The position numbers and the translations under genes are program-made. Below, piece after piece: positions 51,229-62,757 of a DNA stretch of 64,000 bases; position 1 is the stretch's first letter, and every line of letters begins with the position of its first letter. A model generated the notes under the pieces. It saw nothing but the letters and a program-made list of their open reading frames with translations, did not search any database and was not told the origin of the DNA. The stretch lies in NCBI RefSeq assembly GCF_034387475.1, contig NZ_JAXCIL010000001.1, positions 248,001-312,000 on the forward strand. The letters are read 5' to 3'. The DNA comes from Pseudomonas sp. Teo4. Its GTDB lineage: Bacteria; Pseudomonadota; Gammaproteobacteria; Pseudomonadales; Pseudomonadaceae.

Positions 51229-53623
51229 CCAGTCGCGAGAGCATCAGCATGCACCCTCACCATCAGGAAAAACCACGCTGCTGGAGCGGGTGATTTTCAA
51301 CAATCGCCCAGCGGTCATTGCGCTGTGCCTGTTGGTGAGCATTTTCCTGTTCTGGCAGGCCACGCAGATCCGCCCCTCCACCAGCTTCGAGAAGATGATC
51401 CCGCTGCAGCATCCCTTCATCGAGCAGATGATGGAGCACCGCAACGACCTGGCGAACCTCGGCAACACCGTGCGTATCTCGGTGGAGGCGGTCAATGGCG
51501 ACATCTTCGACAAGGACTACATGGAGACCCTGCGTCAGATCCATGACGAAGTGTTTTACATTCCTGGGGTCGACCGCGCCGGGCTCAAGTCGCTGTGGAG
51601 CCCCAGCGTGCGCTGGACCGAAGTCACCGAAGAAGGTTTCTCCGGTGGTGAAGTGATCCCCAACACCTACAACGGCTCGGCCGAGAGCCTCGACGCGCTA
51701 CGCGACAACGTGCTCAAGTCGGGCCAGGTGGGGCGCCTGGTGGGCAACAATTTCAAGTCCAGCATCGTCGATGTGCCGTTGCTGGAGAGCTACCCGGACC
51801 CACAGGACCAGGGCAAGCTGATCAAGCTCGACTACCAGCAGTTCTCCCATCAGCTGGAAGAGAAGATTCGCGACAAGTTCCAGGCCCAGAACCCCAATGT
51901 GAAGATTCACATCGTCGGGTTCGCCAAGAAGGTCGGTGACCTGATCGACGGGCTGGTGATGGTGGCGATGTTCTTCGGTGTGGCGCTGGTCATCACCTGG
52001 GTGCTGCTGTACTGGTTCACCTGGTGCATCCGCAGCACCATCGCCGTGCTCATCACCACCCTGGTGGCGGTGGTGTGGCAGCTGGGGCTGATGCATGCAG
52101 TCGGCTTTGGTCTGGACCCGTACTCGATGCTGGTGCCGTTCCTGATCTTCGCCATCGGCATTTCCCACGGCGTGCAGAAGATCAACGGTATCGCGTTGCA
52201 GTCCAGCGACGCCGACAACGCCTTGACCGCTGCGCGGCGTACGTTCCGCCAGCTGTTCCTGCCGGGCATGATCGCCATCCTGGCCGACGCGGTGGGTTTC
52301 ATCACCTTGTTGATCATCGACATCGGCGTGATCCGCGAGCTGGCCATCGGTGCCTCCATCGGTGTGGCGGTGATCGTGTTTACCAACCTGATCCTGCTAC
52401 CCGTGGCGATTTCCTACGTGGGTATCAGCAAGAAGGCCATCGAGCGCAGCAAGAAGGACGCTACCCGCGAGCACCCGTTCTGGCGCCTGCTGTCCAATTT
52501 CGCCAGTTCCAAGGTGGCACCGGTGTCCATCGCCCTGGCCCTGGTGATGTTCGCTGGCGGCCTCTGGTACAGCCAGAACCTGAAGATCGGCGACCTCGAC
52601 CAAGGCGCGCCGGAATTGCGCCCGGACTCGCGCTACAACCAGGACAACAACTTCATCATCAGCAACTATTCCACCAGCTCCGATGTGCTGGTGATCATGG
52701 TCAAGACGCCGTCGGAGAGCTGTTCGATCCACTCCACCATGGCGCCGATCGACGAGCTGATGTGGACCATGGAGAACACCCCCGGCGTGCAGTCGGCGAT
52801 ATCCCTGGTGACGGTGTCCAAGCAGGTGATCAAGGGCATGAACGAGGGCAGCCTGAAATGGGAAACCCTGTCGCGCAACCCGGACATCCTCAACAACTCC
52901 ATCGCCCGCGCCGATGGCCTGTACAACACCGACTGTTCGCTGGCGCCGGTGCTGGTGTTCCTCAACGACCACAAGGCCGAAACCCTGGAGCGGGTGACCG
53001 CTGCCGCCAAGGCCTTTGCCGACAGCCACGACAAAGAAGGCCTGCAGTTCCTGCTGGCGGCCGGTAACGCCGGTATCGAAGCGGCCACCAACGAGGTCAT
53101 CAAGTCGGCCGAGCTGACCATCCTGATCCTGGTGTACATCTGCGTGGCGGTGATGTGCATGATCACCTTCCGCTCCTTTGCCGCGACCCTGTGCATCGTA
53201 CTGCCGCTGGTGCTGACCTCGGTGCTGGGCAATGCGTTGATGGCGTTCATGGGCATCGGGGTGAAGGTGGCCACCTTGCCAGTGGTGGCCTTGGGGGTTG
53301 GCATTGGCGTGGACTACGGCATTTACATCTACAGCCGCCTGGAAAGCTTCCTGCGGGCGGGCATGCCGCTGCAAGAGGCCTACTACCAGACCCTGCGCTC
53401 CACCGGCAAGGCAGTGCTGTTCACCGGCCTGTGCCTGGCCATCGGTGTCTGCACCTGGATCTTCTCGGCAATCAAGTTCCAGGCCGACATGGGGCTGATG
53501 CTGACCTTCATGCTGCTGTGGAACATGTTCGGCGCCCTGTGGTTGCTGCCGGCGCTGGCGCGGTTCCTGATCAAGCCGCAGAAGCTGGCGGGCAAGGAGG
53601 GTGGGTCGATCTTCGCCCATTGA
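51225..53623 (+). CDS. RND-family transporter, MmpL/HpnN-like (one frameshift)
   Basis: About 799 residues, shorter than drug RND pumps (about 1,040), with two sets of six membrane spans and a periplasmic loop after span 1 in each half. Landmarks: VIALCLLVSIFLFWQATQ, AIGISHGVQKI, and VVALGVGIGVDYGIYIYS in the second half. An A is missing near 51272 (GAAAAACCACG). It overlaps the YCF48 gene, so the propeller is a likely periplasmic partner. Substrate unknown. Confidence 0.85.
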
Positions 53624-53634
53624 GACCGTGTGGC

Positions 53635-53694
53635 CCTTATCGCCGGCAAGCCGGCTCCTGCACCCTTGTAGGAGCCGGCTTGCCGGCGATAAGG
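53635..53694. repeat. Perfect inverted repeat (REP family 2) after the RND gene
   Basis: 24-bp perfect arms (CCTTATCGCCGGCAAGC... at 53635-53658 and its inverse at 53671-53694) with a 12-base loop. The clearest copy of family 2. Confidence 0.88.
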
Positions 53695-53728
53695 CTATAA
53701 TGCCGGCACATTTTCAATTGGTACCCCC

Positions 53729-54019
53729 ATGTCTTCCCTTGCCACCGCCCTCCAGTCCTGCGACATGCTTCTGATCGACGGCCTGCACGCCTTCGATTTC
53801 ACTTTCGACGCCACTGGCCTCACCGTCGAGTGCATGGACGGCCGGCAAATGCGCCGCTGGGCCTTCACCACCGAACAGGTCGCCGCCGCTGTGGGCGCTG
53901 GTGATGAGTGGCAGCTCAACGATGCCCAGGGCGAGCATCGTCTAGTCTGTATGAGTGCCTTTCGTGCCCCGGATGAAGACGAAGATGAACCGGACCTGGA
54001 CGAGCCTGCTGGTCGCTAG
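53729..54019 (+). CDS. Small acidic hypothetical protein (DUF5629-like)
   Basis: 96 residues, cytoplasmic, intact: LATALQSCDMLLIDGLHAFD, a Cys-containing core, and a strongly acidic C-terminus (DEDEDEPDLDEP). I associate it with DUF5629 from memory. It overlaps the following gene by about 45 bp, depending on that gene's start. Confidence 0.55.
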   Translation: MSSLATALQSCDMLLIDGLHAFDFTFDATGLTVECMDGRQMRRWAFTTEQVAAAVGAGDEWQLNDAQGEHRLVCMSAFRAPDEDEDEPDLDEPAGR

Positions 54020-55115
54020 TTTCATGAGCCTTCTGATCGACGCCCACGCCGAGACTTTGTTGGTGGGCAGTTATACCGACGGCGCAAGCCAAGGCATCTA
54101 CCGTTACCACTTCGACAGTAAAAGTGGCCACATCGACCCCACGCCCTTGCAAGTGGTCAACAGCGTAAGCCCTTCATGGCTGGTGCTGTCGGCCGACCAC
54201 CGACAGCTGTTCGCGGTCAACGAAACTGCAAAAGGCCACGCCAGCAGCTTCAGTGTCAGCAGCAAGGGTGTAATCAAGCCGCTCAACCAGGTGGCGACAA
54301 AGGGTGACGAGCCCACCCACGCCAGCCTCAGTCACGACCAGCGCTACCTGTTCGTTGCCAACTACGCCGTCGCGCCCAACCCGGGCGGCAGCCTGGTGGT
54401 GGTTCCCGTGGCCAAGGACGGCACGCTCAAGCCGGTGGTGCAACAGGCCCGGCATAAGCCCAGTGGCGTGAACCCCGGGCGCCAGTCTGGTGCCCATGTG
54501 CATTCACTGGTGCTGTCGCCAGATGGCCGGCACCTGTACGCCTGCGACCTGGGCGCCGACAAGGTGTTCATCTACCGCTACGATGGCGCAAGCCCGGAGC
54601 ATCCTTTGAGCCCGGCGATCCCCGCCTCGGTGGCGTTGCCGCCGGGCAGCGGTCCGCGTCATTTGCTGTTCGACGCCAAGGGCCGTCACGCTTACCTGAC
54701 GCTGGAGATGAGCGCCGAGGTGGTGATGTTCGATGTGCAGGACGGTGCGCTGATCGAGCGCCAGCGCTTGCCGCTGACCGAGCGTCAGGAGGCCGAGGCG
54801 AAGGCGGCGGGTGGCTTGCACCTGTCGGCGGACGGGCGCTTCCTGTATGTGAGCAATCGAGGGACGGCCAATGAGATCGTGGCATTCAGCGTGGGCAAGG
54901 ACGATGGCCAGTTGAGCTTCTTGCAGCGGCGTTCGGTGGAGGGTGACCACCCCCGTGAGTTCGCCCTCGACCCGAGCGACAACTTCCTGCTGGTGGCCAA
55001 CCAGAAGAGCAACCAGATCGTGGTGATGCGCCGTGACCCGCGCAGCGGCAAGATCGGCGAGACCTTGCAGACATTGCCCCAGGACGCGCCTTCGGACCTT
55101 AAGTTTGTCGAGTAA
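53973..55115 (+). CDS. Lactonase-family beta-propeller (6-phosphogluconolactonase-like), exported
   Basis: About 380 residues, intact. It starts MKTKMNRTWTSLLVASFMSL with a signal peptide ending IDAHA, then seven-bladed propeller repeats (SPSWLVLSADHRQLFAVNE; VLSPDGRHLYACDLGADKVF; GPRHLLFDAKGRHAYL; LHLSADGRFLYVSNRG). Resembles YbhE/Pgl lactonases, but a signal peptide argues for a periplasmic lactonase rather than the cytoplasmic pentose-phosphate enzyme. The start could be 53973 or 53985. It overlaps the preceding gene. Confidence 0.78.
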   Translation: MKTKMNRTWTSLLVASFMSLLIDAHAETLLVGSYTDGASQGIYRYHFDSKSGHIDPTPLQVVNSVSPSWLVLSADHRQLFAVNETAKGHASSFSVSSKGVIKPLNQVATKGDEPTHASLSHDQRYLFVANYAVAPNPGGSLVVVPVAKDGTLKPVVQQARHKPSGVNPGRQSGAHVHSLVLSPDGRHLYACDLGADKVFIYRYDGASPEHPLSPAIPASVALPPGSGPRHLLFDAKGRHAYLTLEMSAEVVMFDVQDGALIERQRLPLTERQEAEAKAAGGLHLSADGRFLYVSNRGTANEIVAFSVGKDDGQLSFLQRRSVEGDHPREFALDPSDNFLLVANQKSNQIVVMRRDPRSGKIGETLQTLPQDAPSDLKFVE

Positions 55116-55238
55116 CTATCAATCGGCGTGATAATCGGTACTGGCGCAATGAATTTCTGCGGGCGGCCTCAGCGGCGTAAGTTTGACCCAAGGCCCAGAC
55201 GGGCCAACGTCAAACCACCGCAGTCGAGGTCAGCCCAG

Positions 55239-55418
55239 ATGAACTTCAATCTCTTCCCGGTCATCGCCGCATCCGCCATTTCCGCCTCTGTCGTGCTGCC
55301 GGCACACGCCCATGCCGACAACAGCAGCAAGGCAGCCGCCACCCACAGCTACACCGATCAGTACCTGCGCCAGAGTGCGCATTTTCATGCGGCGCTGAGT
55401 GGTAAGCACACTCATTGA
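55239..55418 (+). CDS. 59-residue exported small protein
   Basis: Starts MNFNLFPVIAASAISASVVL with a signal peptide ending AHAHA, leaving a mature peptide of about 33 residues rich in Ser, Ala and His (ends GKHTH). GAGGT lies 8 bases before the ATG. Convergent with the GST gene, separated by a REP pair. Function unknown. Confidence 0.6.
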   Translation: MNFNLFPVIAASAISASVVLPAHAHADNSSKAAATHSYTDQYLRQSAHFHAALSGKHTH

Positions 55419-55435
55419 TGCAAATTGCACACGGC

Positions 55436-55524
55436 CTCTGTGGGAGCGGGTTTACCCGCGAACAAGGGCGAAGCCCTTGCCATGCACCGCGGTATTTTTT
55501 CGCGGGTAAACCCGCTCCCACAGG
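55436..55524. repeat. REP pair (family 1)
   Basis: Units 55436-55462 and 55496-55524 in opposite orientation between the exported small gene and the GST gene, both convergent onto it. Confidence 0.85.
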
Positions 55525-55545
55525 TACCGCGCTGCTCTTCAGGTG

Positions 55546-56145
55546 TTACTTGGCCATAACGGACTTGAACAGCTCCGACGCCAGCCACCTCTCCAGCCAG
55601 CTCCGCACTCGCGGATAAGCCGCCTCGGCGAACCACTGCGGTTCGACCCCGGCAAACTGGCGCATCAGGGGTAGCAATGCGGCGTCGGCCAGGCTCGGAT
55701 GCTCGGCTAGCAGGTAGGGGCGTGCGTCCAGCAATTGTTCGAGTTCCGCCAGCCAAGGTTCGGCTTGCTGGCGGTAGTGCTCCCGCGAATGCTCCGGGTA
55801 ACGCTCGGCGTACTTGTACAGGTTCACCTGCGCCTTGAACTCACGGTCGTTGCGCTCGATCAGCGCCTCGGCCTGCATGGCTGCGGCAGGGTCGCCCTGC
55901 AACCGCCAATCCTGCGGGTCGTTCTGCTGCACTGCCCAGCGCATGATGTCCAGGCTTTCCTCCAGTACGCCGTTCCCGGTATCGAGCACCGGCACCGTGC
56001 CCTTGGGCGACAAAGCCAGCAGTTCGGCCGGCTTGTTCTTCATCGCCACTTCGCACACCTGCACGTCGCATCCGGCATAGCGCAGGGCCAGGCGCGCACG
56101 CATGGCCCAAGGACAGCGGCGGAACGAGTAGAGAATCACCCACAC
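55546..56145 (-). CDS. Glutathione S-transferase family protein
   Basis: 199-residue cytoplasmic protein, intact. N-terminal thioredoxin-like domain (ILYSFRRCPWAMRARLALRY, residues 4-23, with Cys-Pro) containing the glutathione region KGTVPVLD and ESLDIMRWA; the C-terminal helical domain follows. GTG start at 56145; overlaps the sbcC end by 10 bp, so in the sbcDC operon. Substrate unknown. Confidence 0.85.
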   Translation of the reverse strand: MWVILYSFRRCPWAMRARLALRYAGCDVQVCEVAMKNKPAELLALSPKGTVPVLDTGNGVLEESLDIMRWAVQQNDPQDWRLQGDPAAAMQAEALIERNDREFKAQVNLYKYAERYPEHSREHYRQQAEPWLAELEQLLDARPYLLAEHPSLADAALLPLMRQFAGVEPQWFAEAAYPRVRSWLERWLASELFKSVMAK

Positions 56146-59100
56146 ACCTCCACATCGCTCAGGCCGTTGCCCTGGCGACGTACCTGGATCTGCACCGGAA
56201 TGCGCTCGTGCATTTCCTGCACGTGGGAGATCACCGCCACCTTGCGACCCTGGGCCTGAAGGCCATCGAGGGCGTCCATGGCCAGCTGCAGCGACTCGGG
56301 GTCGAGACTGCCGAAGCCTTCATCGATGAACAGCGATTCGATACGCAGTGTGCTCGAGGCCATCGACGCCAGGCCCAAGGCCAGGGCCAGCGACACCAGG
56401 AAGGTTTCGCCACCGGACAGCGAGTGCACCGAGCGCAGCTCGTCTCCCATCTCGGTGTCCATCACCAGCAGCCCCAGGGCGCTGCCGCCGCGTTTGAGGC
56501 GATAACGCCGCGCCAGTTGGCGCAGTTGCGTGTTGGCGTGGTGCAGCAGCAGATCGAGGTTGTAGCCCTGGGCGATCTTGCGGAACACATCGCCCGACGC
56601 CGAACCGATCAGCGCATTGAGGCGGGCCCAGCGCTGCCATTGCTGGTAGGCCTGTTCGATTTCGCCAGCCAGTGCCTGGTGTGCCTGCTGGCGGCGTTGA
56701 TCGTCGGCCTGCTGGGCACGCAGTTCGGCGCACTGCTGTTCAAAGCTGGCCAGCTGTTCGCGCAGTTGGGCCAGGGCCTGGTCCAGGTCCTCGGCCGACG
56801 CGTCGACCGTAGCCTGGGCCGAGTGCTGCTGCAGGCGCTGTTCGCGTTCCTGAAGCACCACTCGGCCCTGTTCGATGGCCTTTTCCGCCCCTTGCAGCTG
56901 CTGGCGCAGCTCGGTTACCTGGGTGTCATCCACCGCCAACAGGCGGTCGAGACCGGCATCGTCCAGCTCGGGGTGCTCGGCGCGCCACTGAGCGATCTCG
57001 CCTTGCAACTGCTGATGCTCCTGTTCGAGCGCTTGCCGGCGAGCCTCGTTGGCCTTCAGTTCGCCTGCCAGCTGCAAGGCTTGCGTGCGTGCATCCTGCA
57101 GGTGCTGGGCGGTCTGGGCTTCGAGTGTACGGGCCTGTTCCAGTTGCTGTTCCAGATGCTGCTGCCAGGCTTCGGCGCGTGGGTGCTCGCCGAGCAACTC
57201 GGTCAGTGTGGCGCGTGCCTTGTCCATCTGTTCGGCCAAACCGTCGAGCTGCTGTTGCAGTTCATGTTGGCGTTGCACGCGGGCCAGTTGCTGGTCGCGC
57301 AGCCGTTCCAGCTGTTGCAGGCGTTGCTGTTGTTCTTGCTGCTCGTCCTTTTGTTGCTCCAGCTGCTGCAGGCGCTGGGCGATCTGCTGGTCGAGGCTGA
57401 GGAAGGCATGCGCCGGTTCGTCGCGCAGGGCCTGCAAGATGTCAGCCGGCAATAGCGCGGCGAAGTCCGCCAGCGCTTGCTCCAGGCGCTGTTGGTCTGC
57501 GTCCAGCGCCTGGTGCTGTTGGTCCAGGCGCTGTTGTGCCTGCTGTTGGGCTTCGCTGGCGGCTTGCAGTTGCTGATTGAGGCGGGCGGCCTCTTTCTGC
57601 ACCGCTAGCAGGGTGGCCTGACGCTGCTCGTCCCGGCTGATTTCCTGTTCCATACGGCGCAGTTGGCCGTCCAGCCAGGCACTGCGGGCCGCTTCGTCGT
57701 GAGCACTGAGCGCTGGCCACAAGGCATGGGCGGCCAGCTGACCGGCCAAAGGCTGCAGCTGTTCGCTCAACTGCCCTTGCTGATGCTGGTATTCCTTGAT
57801 CTGGCCGTTGACCACGCCAACTTGGGTGCGCAGTTCGATCAGGCGGGTATTGAGCTGTTCGACCAGCGCCACTGCCGAGGCTTCTTCAGCCTGGTCGTGT
57901 CGGCCCAGGCTCTGCAGCAGCGCCTCGGGTTGATGGAACGGATGCTCGGCACTGCCGCACACAGGGCAGGGTTCGCCATCACGCAGTTGGCCACGCAGCT
58001 CTTCGACGCTGGTGTTGCGGGCCAGGCGCTGGCGTTCGAGCAACTGGCGGGTCAGGGTCAGGGCCTGTTCGGCGCTTTCCAGCTCGGCCTTGGCCGCGGT
58101 GCCTTCGCTGATCAGTTGCTGGCGCTGCTGCAGGGCTTGTTGCTGGCGCTCACGCAGCGAGGAAACACCTTGCTGCAATTCCTGCTCGCGGGCATGCAGG
58201 CGCGACAGTTCTTCCACGGCGCGTTGCTGCTTGCGGTTTTCCTGCAACATGCTGCCAAGCAGGTCGAGCTGCTCGGCCAGCGCCTGAGGTTCTGCGCCGG
58301 CTTCGCGGAACAGCACCTCGAAGGCGTCGCGCTGTGCTTGCAGCTGGGCATTGGCCTGGCTGGCCTGGGCCTGCAGGCCGGGCAGTTCTTCGCGGCCTTG
58401 GTTGAGGCGGTTGCCGATCAGCAGCAGTTGTTGCAACTGCGGGCGATAGGCCTGCCAGGCATTGGTCAGCGTTTGCAGCGAGGCGCTCGCGGCCAGGGCC
58501 GTATCGATCTGTGCCAGTTGCTGCTGGCTGCGTTGTTGCTGCTCATCGAGCTGCTGCATCTGTTGCTGCAACTCGCTGGCGGCCAGGTCGGCCTGCTGAC
58601 GTGTTTCGCCTACTTTGCCCAGCTCCTGCTCCAGGCGGGCGAGGGTGTCCTGCTCGGCGAAGGCCTTGCGCAGGCGCGGGGCGTTTTCGCTCTGGTTAAC
58701 CTGAGCTTGGCTCAGCGCCTGGCGCGAAGCTTCCAGCGCCTGTTCGAGTTCAGCGCAGCGGGTGTGCAGGTCGGTTTGCTGGCGCTGCTGCTCGCTGATC
58801 GCAGCTGCCAACGGCGCCAGTGCCGCCACCAGCGTCTGCTGGCGATGGAACTGGTGACGCTGCGGCGCCAGGCGCTCCAGGCGCTGCAAGTCGATGCGCT
58901 GCTCGGTCAGTTGCTCCCAGGCCAGTTCTGCGTTTTTCAGCGATTGCGCAGCCTCGTTGTGTTGCGCCTGCAACTGCTGTTGTTCCACAAGCCAAGTGCG
59001 TTGCTGCTCCAGTTGGCGCTCGCGGGCCTGGTCGGCCTTGAACTGTTGCTGGGCCTGTTCCAGGCGTTGGTCGAGCTCGGCGCGGGCTTCGTTGGCCATG

Positions 59101-59778
59101 GGCAGCAAATGGCTGGCACGGTCTTTCAGTGCGCTGTGCGCTTCGCTGGTTTCGGGCCTTGCTGAAGGCACGCTGGCCAAGGCGGGTGTAGATGGCCGTA
59201 TTGGTGAGCTTTTCCAGCAGCTCGCTGCGTTCTTTGTCGTCTGCCTTGAGGAAGGCGCCAAACTCGCTCTGGGCCAACATCACCGCGCGGGTGAACTGCT
59301 CGAAGTTCAGGCCCAGGCGTGCTTCGATCAGTTGCTTGTATTCGTTCTTGCCGCTGCCCAGCAGTTGTTCGCTGTCCAGGTCGTACAGGCTCTGACGGCT
59401 TAGCTGCAGCTTGCCGTTGGCCTTGTCGCGGGCGCGGTTGGCCTCCCAGCGGGCGCGGTAACGGTGGCCGTCGATGCCGACGAAGTCGACTTCGGCGAAG
59501 CCGCTACCGGTGCCCCGACGCAACAGGTTGCGCGGGTCGGAGGTGGGGATTTCGCCGTCGGCGTCCGGCACCTTAGCTTCGCGGCCGATATCGTCGAGCC
59601 GTGGCACGCTGCCGAACAAGGCCAGGCACAAGGCGTCGAGCAGGGTGCTCTTGCCGGCGCCGGTAGGGCCGGTAATGGCGAACAGGCCGGCGCTGGCCAG
59701 TGGTTCGGCGGTGAAGTCGATGTCGATCGGGCCGGCCAGGGATGCCAGGTTCTTCAGGCGGATGGCAAGAATTTTCAT
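56136..59778 (-). CDS. sbcC: SbcC nuclease ATPase subunit (one frameshift)
   Basis: SMC-like ATPase of the SbcCD (Mre11-Rad50-type) DNA hairpin nuclease. About 1,214 residues. Walker A GPTGAGKSTLLDAL at residues 37-50; two very long Gln/Glu/Leu-rich coiled coils; zinc hook CPVCG near the middle; the ABC signature VHSLSGGETFLVSLALALGL and Walker B ESLFIDEGFGSLDPESLQLA at the C-terminus. Two bases are missing near 59160 (CGAAACC for CGAGAAACC). ATG overlaps the sbcD stop (ATGA). Confidence 0.95.
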
Positions 59779-61011
59779 GGCTGTTCCTCTTCGAGCTGGA
59801 CGTCCTGCAGCAACAGGGCGAAGTCGGACAGCGCCTGCTCATCGACCGGGTTGCCGTAAGCCTGTTCCCAGGCGCGGCTGAACAGGTCCTGTGGCGTCAT
59901 CTGTGCCAGTTCGATGAACGCCTGGTCATCGTCCTGCTGTTCGCCGCGGCCTGCATATTCGGCGCTGATGCGCACCAGGCGCACGGCCTTGCCCTGCAGC
60001 GCCTGTTCGAGTTGCTGGCGCAGGTCGGGTTGCGGCTCGTCCAGGCGCACACGTACCTCCAGCCAGGGCTGGCGGTTGGGGTCTTCGAGCAGGTCGATTA
60101 CCGGCAAGTCGGCGAGCTGTTCCAGCACTTCCCCAGCGGTGCCGGGCCCAGGCGCTGCAGGGCCACGGCGCGTGGCACCGGGCGCGCTTCGACGCTGACC
60201 AGCTCGGTACCGTCCAGCTCCACTTCCAGCACCTGGTGCGGGTAGTTGATTTCGGCGAACGACAACGGGATCGGCGAGCCGCTGTAGCGGATACGGTTTT
60301 CGCGGTTGACCTTCTGCGGCTTGTGCAGGTGGCCCAGGGCGACATAGCTGATGGCCTTGTCGAACAACTTGGCTGGCAGCGCTTCGGCGTTGCCGATGAT
60401 CAGGCTACGCTCGGAGTCTTCCGACACTGAGCCACCGGCCATGTGCGCGTGGCTGATGGCAATCAGCGCCTGGTCCTTCTTGCGCTTGTGCTGCGCGGCG
60501 GCGATCAATTGCTGGTGCACCTGGGTGATGCCCTGCAGGTAGTCGTCGCCCAACTGCGGGCCGGTGACTTCGGCCGGGCGCAGGAAGGGCAGGGCCAGGC
60601 ACCAGGCGCAGACCTTGCCGCGGGCGTTGGTGAGCGGAATCAGCAGGCGCTCGGCATCCAGCTGGCCCTCGTCGAGCCAGGCACGCGGCCCAGCGCATGG
60701 GTGCGCAAACGGCGCATCAGCGCGGCGGGCAGTTCGATGCGCGAGCCGGAGTCGTGGTTGCCAGCGATCATCACGATGTCCAGCTTCGGCTGCTGCTCGT
60801 GGGCCTGGACGATGAAGTCGTAGAGACGTTCTTGGGCTTTGACCGGTGGGTTGACCGTGTCGAAGATGTCGCCGGCAATCAGCAGCGCGTCGGGCTGGCG
60901 CAGGCGCAGTTGGCCAAGCAGCCAGTCGAGGAAGCAGGCATGTTCGAAGTCGCGTTCCTGGCCGTGCAGGCTTTGGCCCAGGTGCCAGTCGGAGGTGTGA
61001 AACAGACGCAT
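59775..61011 (-). CDS. sbcD: SbcD nuclease subunit (two frameshifts)
   Basis: Mn-dependent phosphoesterase of the SbcCD complex, about 412 residues after correction. Metal motifs: FHTSDWHLGQ (residues 4-13), LLIAGDIFDT, MIAGNHDS, and ISHAHMAG ... VALGHLHKPQ. Single bases missing near 60687 and 60143. First gene of sbcD-sbcC-GST. 121 bp with half a family-2 repeat separate it from batD. Confidence 0.95.
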
Positions 61012-61095
61012 GAAGGACCTGTGGTGTCGAGTCAGGCAAGCGCGGGGCTTGGCTTGAATGATGGGCTTCGCGGGGTGCGTATGGTAACTGATTGG

Positions 61096-61133
61096 GGCCG
61101 CGGTGCGGCCATCGCCGGCAAGCCGGCTCCTGC
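61096..61133. repeat. Half unit of REP family 2
   Basis: GGCCATCGCCGGCAAGCCGG CTCCTGC, a single arm between batD and sbcD without its partner. Confidence 0.65.
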
Positions 61134-62757
61134 TATTTGGGATACAGCGGTGGCAAACTCCCGGTTTCACCAGTAGGCAGCAACACCTGCTCGGCCGGTG
61201 GAATGGTGCCAATCGCCCGCCACAACTCATCGCCATGCCAGTACTGGCCGCTTTCGCTGTACAGCGCACCGTTCAGGCCATCCAGTGCATCGGACAACGG
61301 AACGAAGCGGGCGGCCATGTCGGCCAGGGTTTCCGGTTGCTGGCGCGCCCAGGCATCGAGCGCCTGGCGCGTGGCCTGAGGGTCGTTGGCCTGGCAGGCG
61401 CGCTTGATGTCGTCGAGCAAGGTGCGTGGGCTTGGGCCGTTCTGCGCCGCGCGCAATACCGCCGGCTGGGAACGTGCCCGCCACCAGAGGGCGAAGCCCA
61501 GCACGGTGGTGAGGGCGAACACCAGGGTGGCCAGCTGCCAGGGCCACAGCAGCGAGCTGCCGCTGCGGCTGTCGCCGACCGGTGTTTCGGCGCTCAGCGC
61601 CGGGTTGTCCTGCACGTCCAACGTACGGGCTGGCAGGCTGGAGTGCTCAAGATGGTCTTCGCGGGTGTTCCACCAGGTGACCTCCAGCGCCGGCAGTGCC
61701 AACTGGCCGCTGTGGATCGGCACCAGTGCCTCGCGCTCTTCGCGGTTGGCGGTCATGCCGCGCTCATTGATTTCGTTGCGCAGCAACGGCTGGTCGGGGT
61801 AGCGGCGCAGGCCAGTGATTTCAGTGGCTGGCAGGGGTGGAAGCTGGGTGCTGGAGAGGCCCTCGGCGCGCAGGGTGATGTTGCGGGTCAGCGAGTCGCC
61901 GATCTGCACCTTCTGTTGCGCAGGGTCAGGGTTCAGTGCTCTTCCAGGGTCAGGTTGCGGGCGGGCAGCCACGGCGTGTCGGCTGGCCAGGCGGCAGGAA
62001 TCGGGCGCACTGCCAGGCGCAGCGGCAGCGAGCTGACCTGCAGCTGGCGGCCTACCCGTGTGTTGCCAGCCGGTTGCTGGGCGTTGTCGGCGGCGGTGGC
62101 GGTGAAGGTCAGCGGTGGAATGTCCAGAGAGCCGCTCTGCTGCGCGTACAGTGCGTAACGGGTTTCGATCACGCCATGGCGAATGCCGTTGATGTCCTTC
62201 TCGTAGGTGCGCGATTCACCCAACTGCTCGACCTTGGCGTTCTCCAGTTGCAATGGACTCAGGCTGCTGTCGTCGTACAGCGACACCGAGTGGTAGATGC
62301 GCACGGTCAGCACGGCCTGTGCCTGGACATACACCTCGTTGCTGTCGAGGCTGGCTTCGATGAACACCTGAGCTGCGCTGTCCGGCCGGCTGGCGTCGGC
62401 CTGCACCACCTGCAGCTCGATGGCCTGGCTGCGCGACTGGCCCAGTTGCAGTTCGGGAATGACCAGGCTGCCACTGCGCCGTGGCAGCAGGGTGATGATC
62501 CAGCGAGTGCTGGCGCGGGTTTCGCCGTCGAGGGTGTGCAGGCTGTTCAGCTGGCGCGTGCCGCGCACTTCGAAGTCGCCTTCCAGTGCACGCAAGTCGG
62601 GTTTACCGAACTGGGTGACGTCCTGGCTTTCCAGGGTCAGTTCCAGGGTTTCGCCAGCTTCCAGGCGAGTGCGGTCGACGCTGGCTTGCAGGCTGAGTTG
62701 GGCCTGGGCCACCAGGGCCCACAGCAGACAGATAACAAAGACGCCGAAGCGACTCAT
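61133..62757 (-). CDS. BatD-like oxygen-tolerance protein (one frameshift)
   Basis: About 541 residues: signal peptide (FVICLLWALVAQAQLS), a large periplasmic beta-rich domain (LSLQASVDRTRLEAGETLEL; TFTATAADNAQQ), then a C-terminal membrane span (LLWPWQLATLVFALTTVLGFALWW) and a small cytoplasmic part. This is the BatD/Aer oxygen-tolerance family. A base is missing near 61940. Its ATG overlaps the upstream VWA/TPR gene's stop (ATGA), so it is the last gene of a bat operon. Confidence 0.85.
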
